This document shows positions 6,647 through 16,386 of a stretch of DNA of 29,122 nt, one piece after another. This stretch comes from Bacteroidia bacterium. Lineage in GTDB: Bacteria; Bacteroidota; Bacteroidia; Bacteroidales; Prolixibacteraceae. The stretch covers positions 1 to 29,122 of the forward strand of contig JANYJT010000044.1 in NCBI GenBank assembly GCA_025358395.1, written 5' to 3'. The translations under genes and the position numbers were made by a program. Under the pieces are notes generated by a model that ran no database searches, was not told where the DNA came from, and saw nothing but the letters and a program-made list of their open reading frames with translations. The stretch's first letter is position 1. Each line of letters begins with the position of its first letter.

Positions 6647-9600
6647 ATGAAAAAAATTTTTGTTGAAATTTGCGGCCCTCGTTGTCGCGTAAGGGAATTG
6701 TTTCTTTTATTGAAATTCACCCTCCTTGTCTTCTTTTCAGGCCTAATGAGCCTTTCAGCTTCAACCTACTCCCAAAACAAAAAAATCACTTTAAATTTGG
6801 AGGGGGTTACGTTACTGGAAGTCTTTAATCAAATTGAGGCCCAAAGTGATTTTGTTTTCATCTACAAAAATGAGGCAATCAATTTAGATAAGAAGGTCAA
6901 CGTCAAATTTGAAGCAACAACTGTAGACAAGATACTCGAGAGTATGTTGCCAAATTCGGGCGTAAAATTTGAAATTAGCAATAAACAAATCATTATCACT
7001 CCCGATCGTTCCATTGCTCCCAAAATCGGGGAAAAGACAGAAAGCGAGGGGGCACAGCAACCTCAATTGAAAGAAATCTCCGGAACGGTAAAAGATTTTA
7101 AAGGGATCTCGATACCAGGTGTTAGTGTAGTGGTAAAAGGGTCTAGTATAGGGACAATAACCGATGCGACCGGTCAATTCAGGATAAAGGTTCCGAAGGA
7201 AGTGCAAGTACTGGTGCTTTCATTCATTGGGATGAAAAAGCAGGAAATTAAAATTGGAACGCAAACGAACTTTTCAATTATCCTTGAAGAAGATGTGGTA
7301 GGAGTCGATGAAGTTGTTGTCGTCGGTTATGGTTCTCAAAGGAAGAGTGATATAACCGGATCTGTTGGATCTGTTTCCAAAGAGCGACTCAACAATGTTG
7401 CAGTAACCGATATAGCTCAATCAATTCAAGGAACAGTACCCGGATTAACAGTAATGTCTACAGCAGCGGGTGCTGATCCTGATGGTCAGAGCGCCGTTAT
7501 GTTAATCCGGGGAAGAAACTCTATTTCAGCCAGTACCACTCCACTCCTTGTTCTGGACGGCATGCCCTATCACGGAACAATTTCGGATATATCGCCTGAT
7601 GATGTTGCATCCATAGAGGTTTTAAAGGATGCTTCTTCAGTAGCAATATATGGTTCCCGTGGCTCAAACGGAGTAATTCTGATCACCACCAAAAAAGGCA
7701 GTGAGGGTAAGGCTGTTGTGAAGTATGACGGTTTTTATTCAATCCAAAGCGTTGCCAACTTCCCAAATATTATGAATGGTACTGAATACCTGGCATACAA
7801 AAATAACTGGAATGATTTTTCAAATCCTGACGATGCCTTAATGGGCCTTTCAAATTCCGAAAGGGCAGTTTATGCTGACAACAGTTGGAAAAATTGGACC
7901 TGGAAAGGGCTAATTACCCAAATGGGTGAAAGTACCCGACACAACCTCACCGTTTCCGGGGGTACCAAAGACATTAAATACAATATCGCGAGCAGTTTTT
8001 TATCGACAAAGGGTATTGTAATTAACGACAAATATACGCGCGTAACAAATCGGGTCAACCTTCAGGCAAATATTACAAAATGGTTGAGCATTACTTCAAG
8101 TAATATGTTAACATGGAAAGATAAAAGTGGCGCAAAACCAAGTTTTGTTGATGTGTTCAACAAGTCACCACTCATGCGCCCTTTCAATCCTGATGGTTCA
8201 ATCAATATCCAGCCTGATGCGGACAATGAGAAAAGATACAATCCCATCGAAAGTTTGTTGTACAATGATTACAATGTTGGTTATAATATTACTTCAACTA
8301 TGTCACTCATTGCAAACATTAAAAAGGGGTTGACCTATACCGTTAATACCGACATTCAGTATGGCCAAACCAATGAAAATCAGTATCAGGGTTTGAATAC
8401 AGGAGCCAAAAAGAGCATAAATGGCTGGGCTTCCTTGCAAAATTCAATGAATTATTCTTATGCCGTTGAAAATATTCTAAATTATCAGCGGGAATTCGGG
8501 AAACACCATTTGTTTTTAACCGGATTATATTCTTTTGAGCAACAAACTTCACGCAAAACTATACAAGAGGGACAAAATTTTCCGAATGACTTACTCTCCT
8601 ATTGGGGAATGTCTTCTGCCGGATTGGTAACAAATACATACAACAATTACAAAACGGCGCTCATTTCCCAAATGTTCAGGGTCAATTATTCTTACGACAG
8701 CCGTTATTTAATTACTGCGACTGCCCGTAGGGATGGTTATTCAGGATTCGGGGCAAACAATAAACACGGAATATTTCCATCCCTTGCTTTGGGCTGGAAT
8801 TTATCCAATGAATCATTTTTTGAGTCCTTTAAAAAAGTCGCAAATACGCTAAAGCTGCGGCTGTCATATGGCGAAAGTGGGAATCAGGCTATTTCAGCTT
8901 TTCAAACGATTTCGAGGCTTGGGAACAACGACTATCTTATAGGAAGCAGTTTAGCGGCAGGTTATATACCTACAACCCTGGGAACGCCGAGTCTTTCATG
9001 GGAAACTACCCGTTCCGGCAATTTTGGCATCGATTTTGGGTTCTTAAAATCCCGCATTACCGGAGAATTCAATATCTACCAAAATAACACCAGGGATCTT
9101 TTACTAAAACGCAGCATTTCGGCTGTCAATGGTATTAGTTCTATTTTTCAGAATATTGGGAAGACCCGCAATCAGGGTGTCGAATTTTCCATCGAATCGG
9201 ATAATATCCGAACGAAGAATTTTGGATGGAAAAGCACGCTCAATTTAACTCTCCTGCGCACTCAAATTATTGATCTATACGGAGATGGTCGTGATGATGT
9301 TGACAATGGATGGTTCCTGGGAAATCCAATAAATGTTGCTTACGACTACTACATCACAGGCGTTTGGCAAAGCAAAGAGGCTCAACTTGCAGCACAATAC
9401 ACTGCATTGCCCGGTTATGCGAAATATGATGATTTGAATAACAATGGCACGTATGACGCTGGCGACCGTCAAATTATTGGTTCGACCGAACCAAACATGA
9501 CCTGGAGTTTGAATAATATTTTTGATGCGGGCAATTTCCAGGTAAACATTTTCCTCTATGGTACCCATGGAGCTGTAAAGGCAGATCCTTTTAAAGCTAA

Positions 9601-9937
9601 AAACTATTACGTATCTCAAAATTTTTGGACCGTAAACAATCCTTCAAATGAAATGTGGTCCACCGACTCAAATTCCAACACATACATCGCTGCCCGGACC
9701 ATTTCTCCTTCCTATTATGAAAAAGCAAACTTCTGGAGGATTAAAGACATTACACTCTCTTATAGATCTCCTAAGAAATTCCTTTCAAAATTAAAGGTAC
9801 AAGAGGCGAAATTTTATGTGGCAGGTAAAAATCTGGTAACGTTTACACAATACAAAGGTATGGATCCTGAACTTGGCGACCAACGTGCTATACCACTTCA
9901 ACGAGAGTTTATTTTGGGACTTAACTTTACTTTTTAA
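6647..9937 (+). CDS. SusC/RagA-family TonB-linked outer-membrane transporter with STN domain
   Basis: A 1096-residue outer-membrane protein. The signal peptide ends near residue 43 (SLSASTYSQ). An STN domain follows at about 48-118 (ITLNLEGVTLLEVFNQIEAQ), then a carboxypeptidase-D-regulatory-like beta domain at about 144-215 (ISGTVKDFKGISIPGVSVVV). The SusC signature DEVVVVGYGSQRKSDITG lies at 221-238. The plug domain spans about 240-350 (IQGTVPGLTV, LIRGRNSI, PLLVLDGMP, IEVLKDASSVAIYGSRGSNG). The rest is beta-barrel, ending in the aromatic strand EFILGLNFTF. It imports oligosaccharides using TonB energy. The STN domain marks it as the sensing partner of the upstream FecR/sigma pair. SusD follows after 34 nt. 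The substrate cannot be read from sequence. Confidence 0.95.
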   Translation: MKKIFVEICGPRCRVRELFLLLKFTLLVFFSGLMSLSASTYSQNKKITLNLEGVTLLEVFNQIEAQSDFVFIYKNEAINLDKKVNVKFEATTVDKILESMLPNSGVKFEISNKQIIITPDRSIAPKIGEKTESEGAQQPQLKEISGTVKDFKGISIPGVSVVVKGSSIGTITDATGQFRIKVPKEVQVLVLSFIGMKKQEIKIGTQTNFSIILEEDVVGVDEVVVVGYGSQRKSDITGSVGSVSKERLNNVAVTDIAQSIQGTVPGLTVMSTAAGADPDGQSAVMLIRGRNSISASTTPLLVLDGMPYHGTISDISPDDVASIEVLKDASSVAIYGSRGSNGVILITTKKGSEGKAVVKYDGFYSIQSVANFPNIMNGTEYLAYKNNWNDFSNPDDALMGLSNSERAVYADNSWKNWTWKGLITQMGESTRHNLTVSGGTKDIKYNIASSFLSTKGIVINDKYTRVTNRVNLQANITKWLSITSSNMLTWKDKSGAKPSFVDVFNKSPLMRPFNPDGSINIQPDADNEKRYNPIESLLYNDYNVGYNITSTMSLIANIKKGLTYTVNTDIQYGQTNENQYQGLNTGAKKSINGWASLQNSMNYSYAVENILNYQREFGKHHLFLTGLYSFEQQTSRKTIQEGQNFPNDLLSYWGMSSAGLVTNTYNNYKTALISQMFRVNYSYDSRYLITATARRDGYSGFGANNKHGIFPSLALGWNLSNESFFESFKKVANTLKLRLSYGESGNQAISAFQTISRLGNNDYLIGSSLAAGYIPTTLGTPSLSWETTRSGNFGIDFGFLKSRITGEFNIYQNNTRDLLLKRSISAVNGISSIFQNIGKTRNQGVEFSIESDNIRTKNFGWKSTLNLTLLRTQIIDLYGDGRDDVDNGWFLGNPINVAYDYYITGVWQSKEAQLAAQYTALPGYAKYDDLNNNGTYDAGDRQIIGSTEPNMTWSLNNIFDAGNFQVNIFLYGTHGAVKADPFKAKNYYVSQNFWTVNNPSNEMWSTDSNSNTYIAARTISPSYYEKANFWRIKDITLSYRSPKKFLSKLKVQEAKFYVAGKNLVTFTQYKGMDPELGDQRAIPLQREFILGLNFTF

Positions 9938-9971
9938 GTAAAACGTAACTTTTAAAGAAATAGACAGATTT

Positions 9972-11747
9972 ATGAAAAAAATAATACAATTCTTTGTTGT
10001 CATCGCAGGTTTAATGACATTTTCCGCTTGTAGTTCAAGTTTGCTTGATGAACATCCGGATACCTTTCTTACTGCGGATCAATTGTATAATTCCCAGTCG
10101 GGATTTGAATCGGGACTCAATGGACTTTATGCCTTGGCCCGTCAGGAACGTGAAGGGTATGGAAATACTGATTCGTTCGGTGAAACAGGCCTTCGTGCCT
10201 TGATGAACATGGCAGGTACAGATGTGTACAATTGTGGCGCTTCGGCAACAGGTGAATTCTCGGTAATCTATTCTGACTGGTCAAAAGCCAATGTTCCAAC
10301 AGACAAAAGCCTTAAGAGTGTATTTTCCTGGCTGTACCAAACGATTCTGGCCGCGAATCTCCTTATTGAACGTTCGGACAATCCCGCTGTAAAATGGACC
10401 GACATAAAAACAAAAGAGCGGATTGTGGCTGAGGCCCGTTTTATCCGTGCCTGGTCTTATCGTCACATGACTTATATGTGGGGTAAAGTCCCATTGGTAC
10501 TCAATGAAGTTACCGGCGATAATTTCAGGACAGACTATGTTCGCGATGACATAGGTAAAATTCGTAGGCAAATAATTAAAGATCTCTTGTATGCGGAACA
10601 AAGAATGGATTGGAAACCATCCCAAATTGGTCGGGCTACAAAGGGAGTTGTCCTAAATTATCTTTCTGAAATGTTCCTGGCTGAGGCAGGAAAGAAGGAA
10701 GGAAATTACAATAAATCAAAATTGGATTCTGCTTACCTGTTTGCCAATAAGTGCATTGTTGAAGGACCATATGCATTGATTAAAAATAGGTTAGGCAGCG
10801 GAGCCGGATGCGCTTTTATGGACATGTTCAATCCGACCAATGTGAATATCGAGGCAGGTAATTCGGAAGCGTTGTGGGTCATGCAATGGGAAAAAAATGT
10901 GGTCGGCGGTGGAGCCAATCTGATGCGTTTCTCCCTCCGCCCCAAATTTGAGGCAGCAAATAAGATCGGATCCTCCGCTACTATTTCATATTATGACGAA
11001 TCCCGCGGAGGACGGGGCTTTTCACGTGCGGCCCTTACCAAATGGTCTTTGTACCTGTATAATTCATCCAGCAACTTCACCAGCCGGGTTATTGACGACA
11101 GGGGTTCCTCTTTTGCAATAGCCAAGTACTATATTTTAGGCAATTATGATCTCTTTTCAGGAACAAAAAGTTTGACCGGTACTCCCTGGGTCATTGGTGA
11201 TACCATTTGGATAGGCACTCCAAATATTGCAAAATGTGACGACCGGAATCAGGGTACTGTAAACGGTTTTTCCAATCTGAAATCGGGTTCCTCTGAAGGA
11301 GACACCAACAATTGGCCATATACCTTAAAATACAATTTTTGTGATGTTGGTTATCCAAAAAATAATGCATCACATCAAGACCAGGTATATAGCCGCTTGG
11401 CAGAAACCTTTTTATTGCGTGCTGAGGCTGCACTTAAACTAGGTAATAATGCGCAGGTTATAAGCGATATTAATGCTTTACGCTTACGTGCCCATGCACT
11501 TTCTGTAACCTCTTCTGATATTTCACTTTCACTTATACTCGAAGAACGTGCAAGAGAGTTAATGGGCGAAGAACAAAGGCGTTATACGCTGCTTCGCACC
11601 TTGTCGGGCAGCGATTTCGTCGACTGGATTTCTTCGCGGAATGGGAAGGATAAGAACATGGCACTACGCGATACTTTGTTTCCAATACCACAAAGTGTTA
11701 TTGACGCGAATGTATCCATCCCAATGGAGCAAAACCCCGGATTCTAA
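9972..11747 (+). CDS. SusD/RagB-family surface lipoprotein
   Basis: A 591-residue SusD-type glycan-binding lipoprotein that acts as the lid of the SusC transporter. The lipoprotein signal peptide ends in the lipobox FSAC with lipidated Cys20; SSSLLDEHPD follows, with no Lys or Arg nearby. The mature start DEHPDTFLTADQLYNSQSG, the central helices EARFIRAWSYRHMTYMWGKVPLV and RLAETFLLRAEAALKLGN, and the end LILEERARELMGEEQRRYTLLR...LFPIPQ...QNPGF are all hallmarks of the family. It is translated with SusC (34-nt gap) and should pair with it one to one. The length is normal and there is no sign of damage. Confidence 0.95.
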   Translation: MKKIIQFFVVIAGLMTFSACSSSLLDEHPDTFLTADQLYNSQSGFESGLNGLYALARQEREGYGNTDSFGETGLRALMNMAGTDVYNCGASATGEFSVIYSDWSKANVPTDKSLKSVFSWLYQTILAANLLIERSDNPAVKWTDIKTKERIVAEARFIRAWSYRHMTYMWGKVPLVLNEVTGDNFRTDYVRDDIGKIRRQIIKDLLYAEQRMDWKPSQIGRATKGVVLNYLSEMFLAEAGKKEGNYNKSKLDSAYLFANKCIVEGPYALIKNRLGSGAGCAFMDMFNPTNVNIEAGNSEALWVMQWEKNVVGGGANLMRFSLRPKFEAANKIGSSATISYYDESRGGRGFSRAALTKWSLYLYNSSSNFTSRVIDDRGSSFAIAKYYILGNYDLFSGTKSLTGTPWVIGDTIWIGTPNIAKCDDRNQGTVNGFSNLKSGSSEGDTNNWPYTLKYNFCDVGYPKNNASHQDQVYSRLAETFLLRAEAALKLGNNAQVISDINALRLRAHALSVTSSDISLSLILEERARELMGEEQRRYTLLRTLSGSDFVDWISSRNGKDKNMALRDTLFPIPQSVIDANVSIPMEQNPGF

Positions 11748-11777
11748 GGGAATTAATTCAAAAAAATTGATATAATT

Positions 11778-14033
11778 ATGAAACAATCAACAAATAGAAT
11801 TTCGACCTGGTTGATGATGCTTACGATGTCATTAAGTATCTGGGGACTTTGGTCTTGTGATCGCGTATACGATTTGCCGGTAAAACCATCACTTAGTTCA
11901 GGAAATGATACCTTAATGTTTAGCAAGGAAGGAGGCACGCAGAATATTCAATTTACTTCGAACCGTGCATGGTCTGCCAAGCTTTTGAACAACAAGCTGA
12001 CGGATAATACAGAATGGTGCTCCGTCTCAACCCTTGTCGGAGATGCGGGTAAACAAACGATCACCATTTCGGTAAAAATCCTGGATGGGGACTTTCGTAA
12101 AGCGCTTCTTCTGTTGAACAGCTCGGGTTCAGGTTCGGAAATTTCTATCATTCAATCAGGAAAACCAATACTTTCGACTACAGATGCCAGCAATATTGAT
12201 GAGGCAAATGTTACTTTAGGCGGGGCCTGGTATTATTCAGGTAAAATTGACGTGACCGAGGTCGGTGTTGCATTAGCTCCTGAATCAACAGGGATCTTTA
12301 CTAATTTTAAATTTGTTAAGGATTCTGTTTCACAAAAAGCTTTTACGAGTTTAGTTGGCAATTTACTGGGTGCCACCAAATATGTCTACAAATTTTATGT
12401 AAAAACCTCGGCTGGTGAAAATTATTTTGGAGATCAGAAATCTTTCACAACTGACATTGTGCCTGTACTTTTACCAGTAAAGGATTTGGTTGCGAGGGGC
12501 AAAGCATTATCCTCCGGAGGCTCGAGTGTTCAAACTGCAAGTGAATTTATTTCCGTCACAGTATCGAATGTTGTTGAAGCGGCTGATATAATCACACTTT
12601 CTTTGGTTGATAATAATTGCTCAGCAGATGCGACAGCGGGTAAAAACGTTGCAAATTATGGAATTACAGCAACTATTATTGCCAACTCACTTACCAAAGG
12701 GATTTATCATTTCGGTGATGTATTGACAATACGGACCAAGGGTGCGCTTTTATCGAACAAAAATGGGAATCCACTTTTTGCCATTCAAAATCTCAGCAAT
12801 ATAAAGGTAACTTCTACAGGAGCTGTTCTTGCCCCAGTAAAAGTTGCACATAATCAGCTTAATAATTATCTGGCAATGTATGTGGCTATCGACAATACAC
12901 AAATCACAAAATCTTATCTGGATATCATTAAGTATCCGACATGGGGTTCAACTCTTTTCACGATGGAAGTTAGCGGTAGTGAAGAATCCTTTTTAATGCA
13001 GGTTCCAACTGGGGCAACTTTTGCCGGGAACGCTGTTTTAACCGGTAGCGGAACTTTGAAAGGGATTGTATCCCCCGGTCTAATTGGTTTTTTATTGAGT
13101 CCAAGGATAACAACCGATTTGTCAGATTTAACCAAAAGTCGTTTCATATCAATGTTGGGGCTATATTTTTTAAATCCGGTCTTTTCGGGATTATTAACAA
13201 CAGGCGAAGCTTCTACAAGTTATATTTCTATTCCTTATAAAAACGGAGATGGTAGTACCGTTACTGCAAGCATCTCGGCCACTATGAGTGGCGCAGCCGC
13301 AGCGGGTCTTACGGTCACAGGAATTGTCAATCCAAAATTGGGAACCGGAATAGGATCATTGAATCTGACCATAACCGGTACGCCAACAGTTGTAGGTGAC
13401 ATTGTAATTACGATAAATGGTTTCGACTCGTTTATTTCCACCAGAACCGTTACGACAACTGTTGTTAAACCAATTATGCCTGTAGTTGGTAACTTTGAAG
13501 TAGTCTGGGATGTTTCGACTTCAAATTATTCGACTTCAATTGCATTTAAAACAAACACAAATGCGGCCATTACAGTATCCAATTTGGTGGCAACCAATTT
13601 CAACGGATCTTCTTCCACTACAAAATATGCAAAGGATCTGGCTACAATGAATTGCGATTTGAATACTGATGCTAACAGGCTTTCGGCTCCATCACGCTAC
13701 GTGACAACAACCGTAAAAGTACCGACAGGCAAAGTACTTCACCTGAGTGGACTTGACATTACTTGTCGGACTAGTGGTGGCGATTCACAGGTAAGTATTC
13801 AGTATTCGTTGAATGGAACCAATTTTACTGAACTTGATTATAACATTCAAGGATCTAACATTCCAAGTACAATTAACCTGGGGAAATTTGCCGCACTAAA
13901 GGATGTCGCAGAAGGTTCGACAGTTACATTCCGAATTGTTCCTGTCAATACAAATGCTGCTGCAAAATGGGGTATCAATGGTAATAATACTACCCGGGGT
14001 TTGGCAATATATGGCGATGTTGCAGCCAAGTAA
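11778..14033 (+). CDS. Multidomain surface lipoprotein with BACON and DUF5689-like domains (putative glycan-binding protein)
   Basis: A 751-residue predicted lipoprotein with the lipobox LWSC (Cys27). From N to C it shows a BACON-type beta-sandwich (about 38-130, TLMFSKEGGTQNIQFTSNRAWS), an FN3-like module (about 140-225, YKFYVKTSAGENYFGDQKSFTT), a DUF5689-like OB-type region (about 230-450, VKDLVARGKAL to SPRITTDLSDL), an Ig-like stretch (about 478-565) and a beta-rich C-terminal module (about 570-751) of the type that often binds carbohydrate. No enzyme motif was seen. It takes the third position behind SusC/SusD, where surface glycan-binding proteins are usual. It probably helps capture substrate at the cell surface. 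Domain borders are approximate and the binding role is inferred from order and architecture. Confidence 0.75.
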   Translation: MKQSTNRISTWLMMLTMSLSIWGLWSCDRVYDLPVKPSLSSGNDTLMFSKEGGTQNIQFTSNRAWSAKLLNNKLTDNTEWCSVSTLVGDAGKQTITISVKILDGDFRKALLLLNSSGSGSEISIIQSGKPILSTTDASNIDEANVTLGGAWYYSGKIDVTEVGVALAPESTGIFTNFKFVKDSVSQKAFTSLVGNLLGATKYVYKFYVKTSAGENYFGDQKSFTTDIVPVLLPVKDLVARGKALSSGGSSVQTASEFISVTVSNVVEAADIITLSLVDNNCSADATAGKNVANYGITATIIANSLTKGIYHFGDVLTIRTKGALLSNKNGNPLFAIQNLSNIKVTSTGAVLAPVKVAHNQLNNYLAMYVAIDNTQITKSYLDIIKYPTWGSTLFTMEVSGSEESFLMQVPTGATFAGNAVLTGSGTLKGIVSPGLIGFLLSPRITTDLSDLTKSRFISMLGLYFLNPVFSGLLTTGEASTSYISIPYKNGDGSTVTASISATMSGAAAAGLTVTGIVNPKLGTGIGSLNLTITGTPTVVGDIVITINGFDSFISTRTVTTTVVKPIMPVVGNFEVVWDVSTSNYSTSIAFKTNTNAAITVSNLVATNFNGSSSTTKYAKDLATMNCDLNTDANRLSAPSRYVTTTVKVPTGKVLHLSGLDITCRTSGGDSQVSIQYSLNGTNFTELDYNIQGSNIPSTINLGKFAALKDVAEGSTVTFRIVPVNTNAAAKWGINGNNTTRGLAIYGDVAAK

Positions 14034-14057
14034 TTTAATTAACATAATAAAAACAAA

Positions 14058-16379
14058 ATGTTCAAAATTCTAAATATTTTTAGCCTTTTCATGGCTATTA
14101 TGGGCAGTTCTTTTGCCCGGCAAACCGAAAAAGCGGATCCGTTTTTGGGTGAATGGCAGATGAAAGGAGGCAAATATTTCGCCCAGGTCTATCTTACAAC
14201 GGATGGCACATACAAAGCAAATCTTACGACAGATCTTAATTCCAGAGGCACACCTTTAGCGGTTCTTTCAAGTGAAAAAGCCGGCGAAAATGTTTTGAAT
14301 ATTAGTGGTGAAGGATGGGCCGGTAAAATTGAAAACGGAAAACTAACTGTCAATAAAGGGAATGAGAAGTTGGAAATGCAAAGCCTCTACCGTACTTCAC
14401 CTACTATGAATGCTGCGCCGCCTAAAAATGCCATCGTGCTGTTTGATGGCAAAAACCTTGATGCCTGGACGAAAGTTTTGGAAAAAGATTGGCTGGTTGG
14501 TGGCACCCCTGTTGATAATTGGAAGATTGTACCCGGAGGATTTCTGGAAGTGGTTCCTCATGCCGCCGGTTTATATGAATCAATCATCTCAAGACAAAAA
14601 TTTGGAGATATTAAATTACACCTCGAATTCCGTCTTTTGGGACCGGTGACCAATGGTGGAGTTTATCTGATGGCTCGCTACGAAATGAATATCAAGGATG
14701 CTTATGGACAGACCGGTCCAATCGCTTTCGGAAATGTATCCGAAGCCGAACCCAATGAGTTGGTACCAACTGTCAATCCGGCTTTTCCTCCAATGCGATG
14801 GCAAACATTCGACATTGATTTCAGAGCGCCTCGTTTCGATGCTTCAGGAACGAAAAAAACCGAAAATGCGCGCATTACTGTTGTCCACAACGGCGTGACC
14901 ATATACAACGATGTGGCAATTAAGGCGGTGAAAGGCTCAACAGGCAAGCTGGGTGAAGCCGGAGTGGGTCCGATTTATCTTCAGGAACATGGCACCGCTT
15001 ATCAGTTTAAAAATATCTGGGTAATAGATAAAACCATCAAAGGGACCGAAGCCTACCATACAGTAGTTTCAGCTGCAGATACGCTAACCAGGAAAAGTGG
15101 GGGCAACAAAGGTGGCGGGAAAAAGGGTGGTGGAAAAAAAGGCGCCCCGGATGCTACAAACGAAATTGCAAAATACACCGGTGGCAAAGCAGTAGAATCA
15201 TCTTACGATGCGGAGAGTAATCCGGTTTACGCATCCCCCTCAATTGTAACTACTGCCGATGCAAGTGGAAAACCAGCTAAACCGGCAGGTTTTAATCATC
15301 CCGGAGTTTTGTTAAGCCGTGCTCAACTGACAGAAATAAAAAAACGTGTTTCTACAAATGTTGAGCCTCAAAAGTCTGCTTTCGAAAAAATGAAGAGTGA
15401 TCCCTATGCTGCTTTAGATTACAAAGCAAATCCGGTAGAAATTGTTTCATGCGGGCCCCGTTCAAATCCCGATATTGGTTGCAAAATTGAACAGGCAGAT
15501 TGTGCAGCAGCTTATACACAAGCGTTAATGTGGAGCATAACCGGAGAAAAGGCATATGCCGAAAATGCCATTCAAATCATGAATGCATGGGCTGAAACTT
15601 TAAAAGGAGGACACAATTATGCCAATGGACCAGTACAGTCTGCCTGGAGCGGGTCGGTTTGGCCACGCGCTGCAGAAATCATTCGGTACACTTATAACGG
15701 CTGGTCGGAAACTGATATCGCCAAATTCCAAAATATGTTAAGAACACAATATCTGCCATCAATTATACATGGCGATTGTGAGAACGGGAATAAAGAACTG
15801 GCCATGTGCGAAGCATTGATTAACATTGGTGTATTTTGCGATGACCGGTCGGTTTTCGATTTGGGGGTAAAAATGTGGCGAGGTCGTACTCCGGCTTATA
15901 TCTACTTAAAATCAGATGGTTCTGCACCAATCGAACCTCCTGGTTGCGGACCGGCAATTTGGGGTAACAAAGGGCTTACTCCCGAATTTGTAGACGGCCT
16001 TTTACAGGAAACTGCCCGCGATTCCCACCATCCTACTATGGCTTTTGCCTCAATGTCGAATGCAGCTGAAACTGCCTTTATTCAGGATGTAGATTTGTAT
16101 AAAGAGCAAGGGAAACGGATCATGGCAGCCATTGAATTTGAGGCTCAATATATTAAACCAAATAATGTTCCAGCTCCTGCAAATTTGACTTTTGCATTAA
16201 ATTCTACCTGGGAGATTGCTTATAATCATTTTCATAACCGCATGAACAACAATCTGCCTAAAATGGCAGCTGCTCTTCCGTTGGATCGCCCATCAACAGG
16301 CAATCACCATGTTTTATGGGAAACATTGACTCACGGAGAAATGGGTGCTGTTGGACTTCAGCCGGTAACCAAGAAATAA
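14058..16379 (+). CDS. Secreted fusion: DUF1080 (3-keto-glycoside hydrolase/lyase-like) plus alginate-lyase-family domain
   Basis: A 773-residue exported protein with a signal peptide of about 1-20 (FMAIMGSSFA). An N-terminal beta module (about 25-112) precedes a DUF1080 concanavalin-like domain (about 124-327: IVLFDGKNLDAWTKV, GGVYLMARYE, WQTFDIDFRAPRF, IYLQEHGTAYQFKNIW). A K/G-rich linker (347-363) leads to an alginate-lyase-type alpha toroid (about 410-760). Its markers are CGPRSNPDIGC, NGNKELAMCEALINIGVFCDD, RDSHHPTMAFASMSNAAE, YNHFHNRMN and HHVLWETLTH; the N, R, H and Y residues in these motifs are candidates for catalysis. All seven cysteines (465, 475, 482, 574, 584, 594, 630) fall in the toroid. 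DUF1080 members cleave 3-keto-glycosides; the toroid family cleaves uronate-containing glycans by beta-elimination. A combined substrate is inferred, not shown. Confidence 0.82.
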   Translation: MFKILNIFSLFMAIMGSSFARQTEKADPFLGEWQMKGGKYFAQVYLTTDGTYKANLTTDLNSRGTPLAVLSSEKAGENVLNISGEGWAGKIENGKLTVNKGNEKLEMQSLYRTSPTMNAAPPKNAIVLFDGKNLDAWTKVLEKDWLVGGTPVDNWKIVPGGFLEVVPHAAGLYESIISRQKFGDIKLHLEFRLLGPVTNGGVYLMARYEMNIKDAYGQTGPIAFGNVSEAEPNELVPTVNPAFPPMRWQTFDIDFRAPRFDASGTKKTENARITVVHNGVTIYNDVAIKAVKGSTGKLGEAGVGPIYLQEHGTAYQFKNIWVIDKTIKGTEAYHTVVSAADTLTRKSGGNKGGGKKGGGKKGAPDATNEIAKYTGGKAVESSYDAESNPVYASPSIVTTADASGKPAKPAGFNHPGVLLSRAQLTEIKKRVSTNVEPQKSAFEKMKSDPYAALDYKANPVEIVSCGPRSNPDIGCKIEQADCAAAYTQALMWSITGEKAYAENAIQIMNAWAETLKGGHNYANGPVQSAWSGSVWPRAAEIIRYTYNGWSETDIAKFQNMLRTQYLPSIIHGDCENGNKELAMCEALINIGVFCDDRSVFDLGVKMWRGRTPAYIYLKSDGSAPIEPPGCGPAIWGNKGLTPEFVDGLLQETARDSHHPTMAFASMSNAAETAFIQDVDLYKEQGKRIMAAIEFEAQYIKPNNVPAPANLTFALNSTWEIAYNHFHNRMNNNLPKMAAALPLDRPSTGNHHVLWETLTHGEMGAVGLQPVTKK

Positions 16380-16386
16380 TTTAGTA

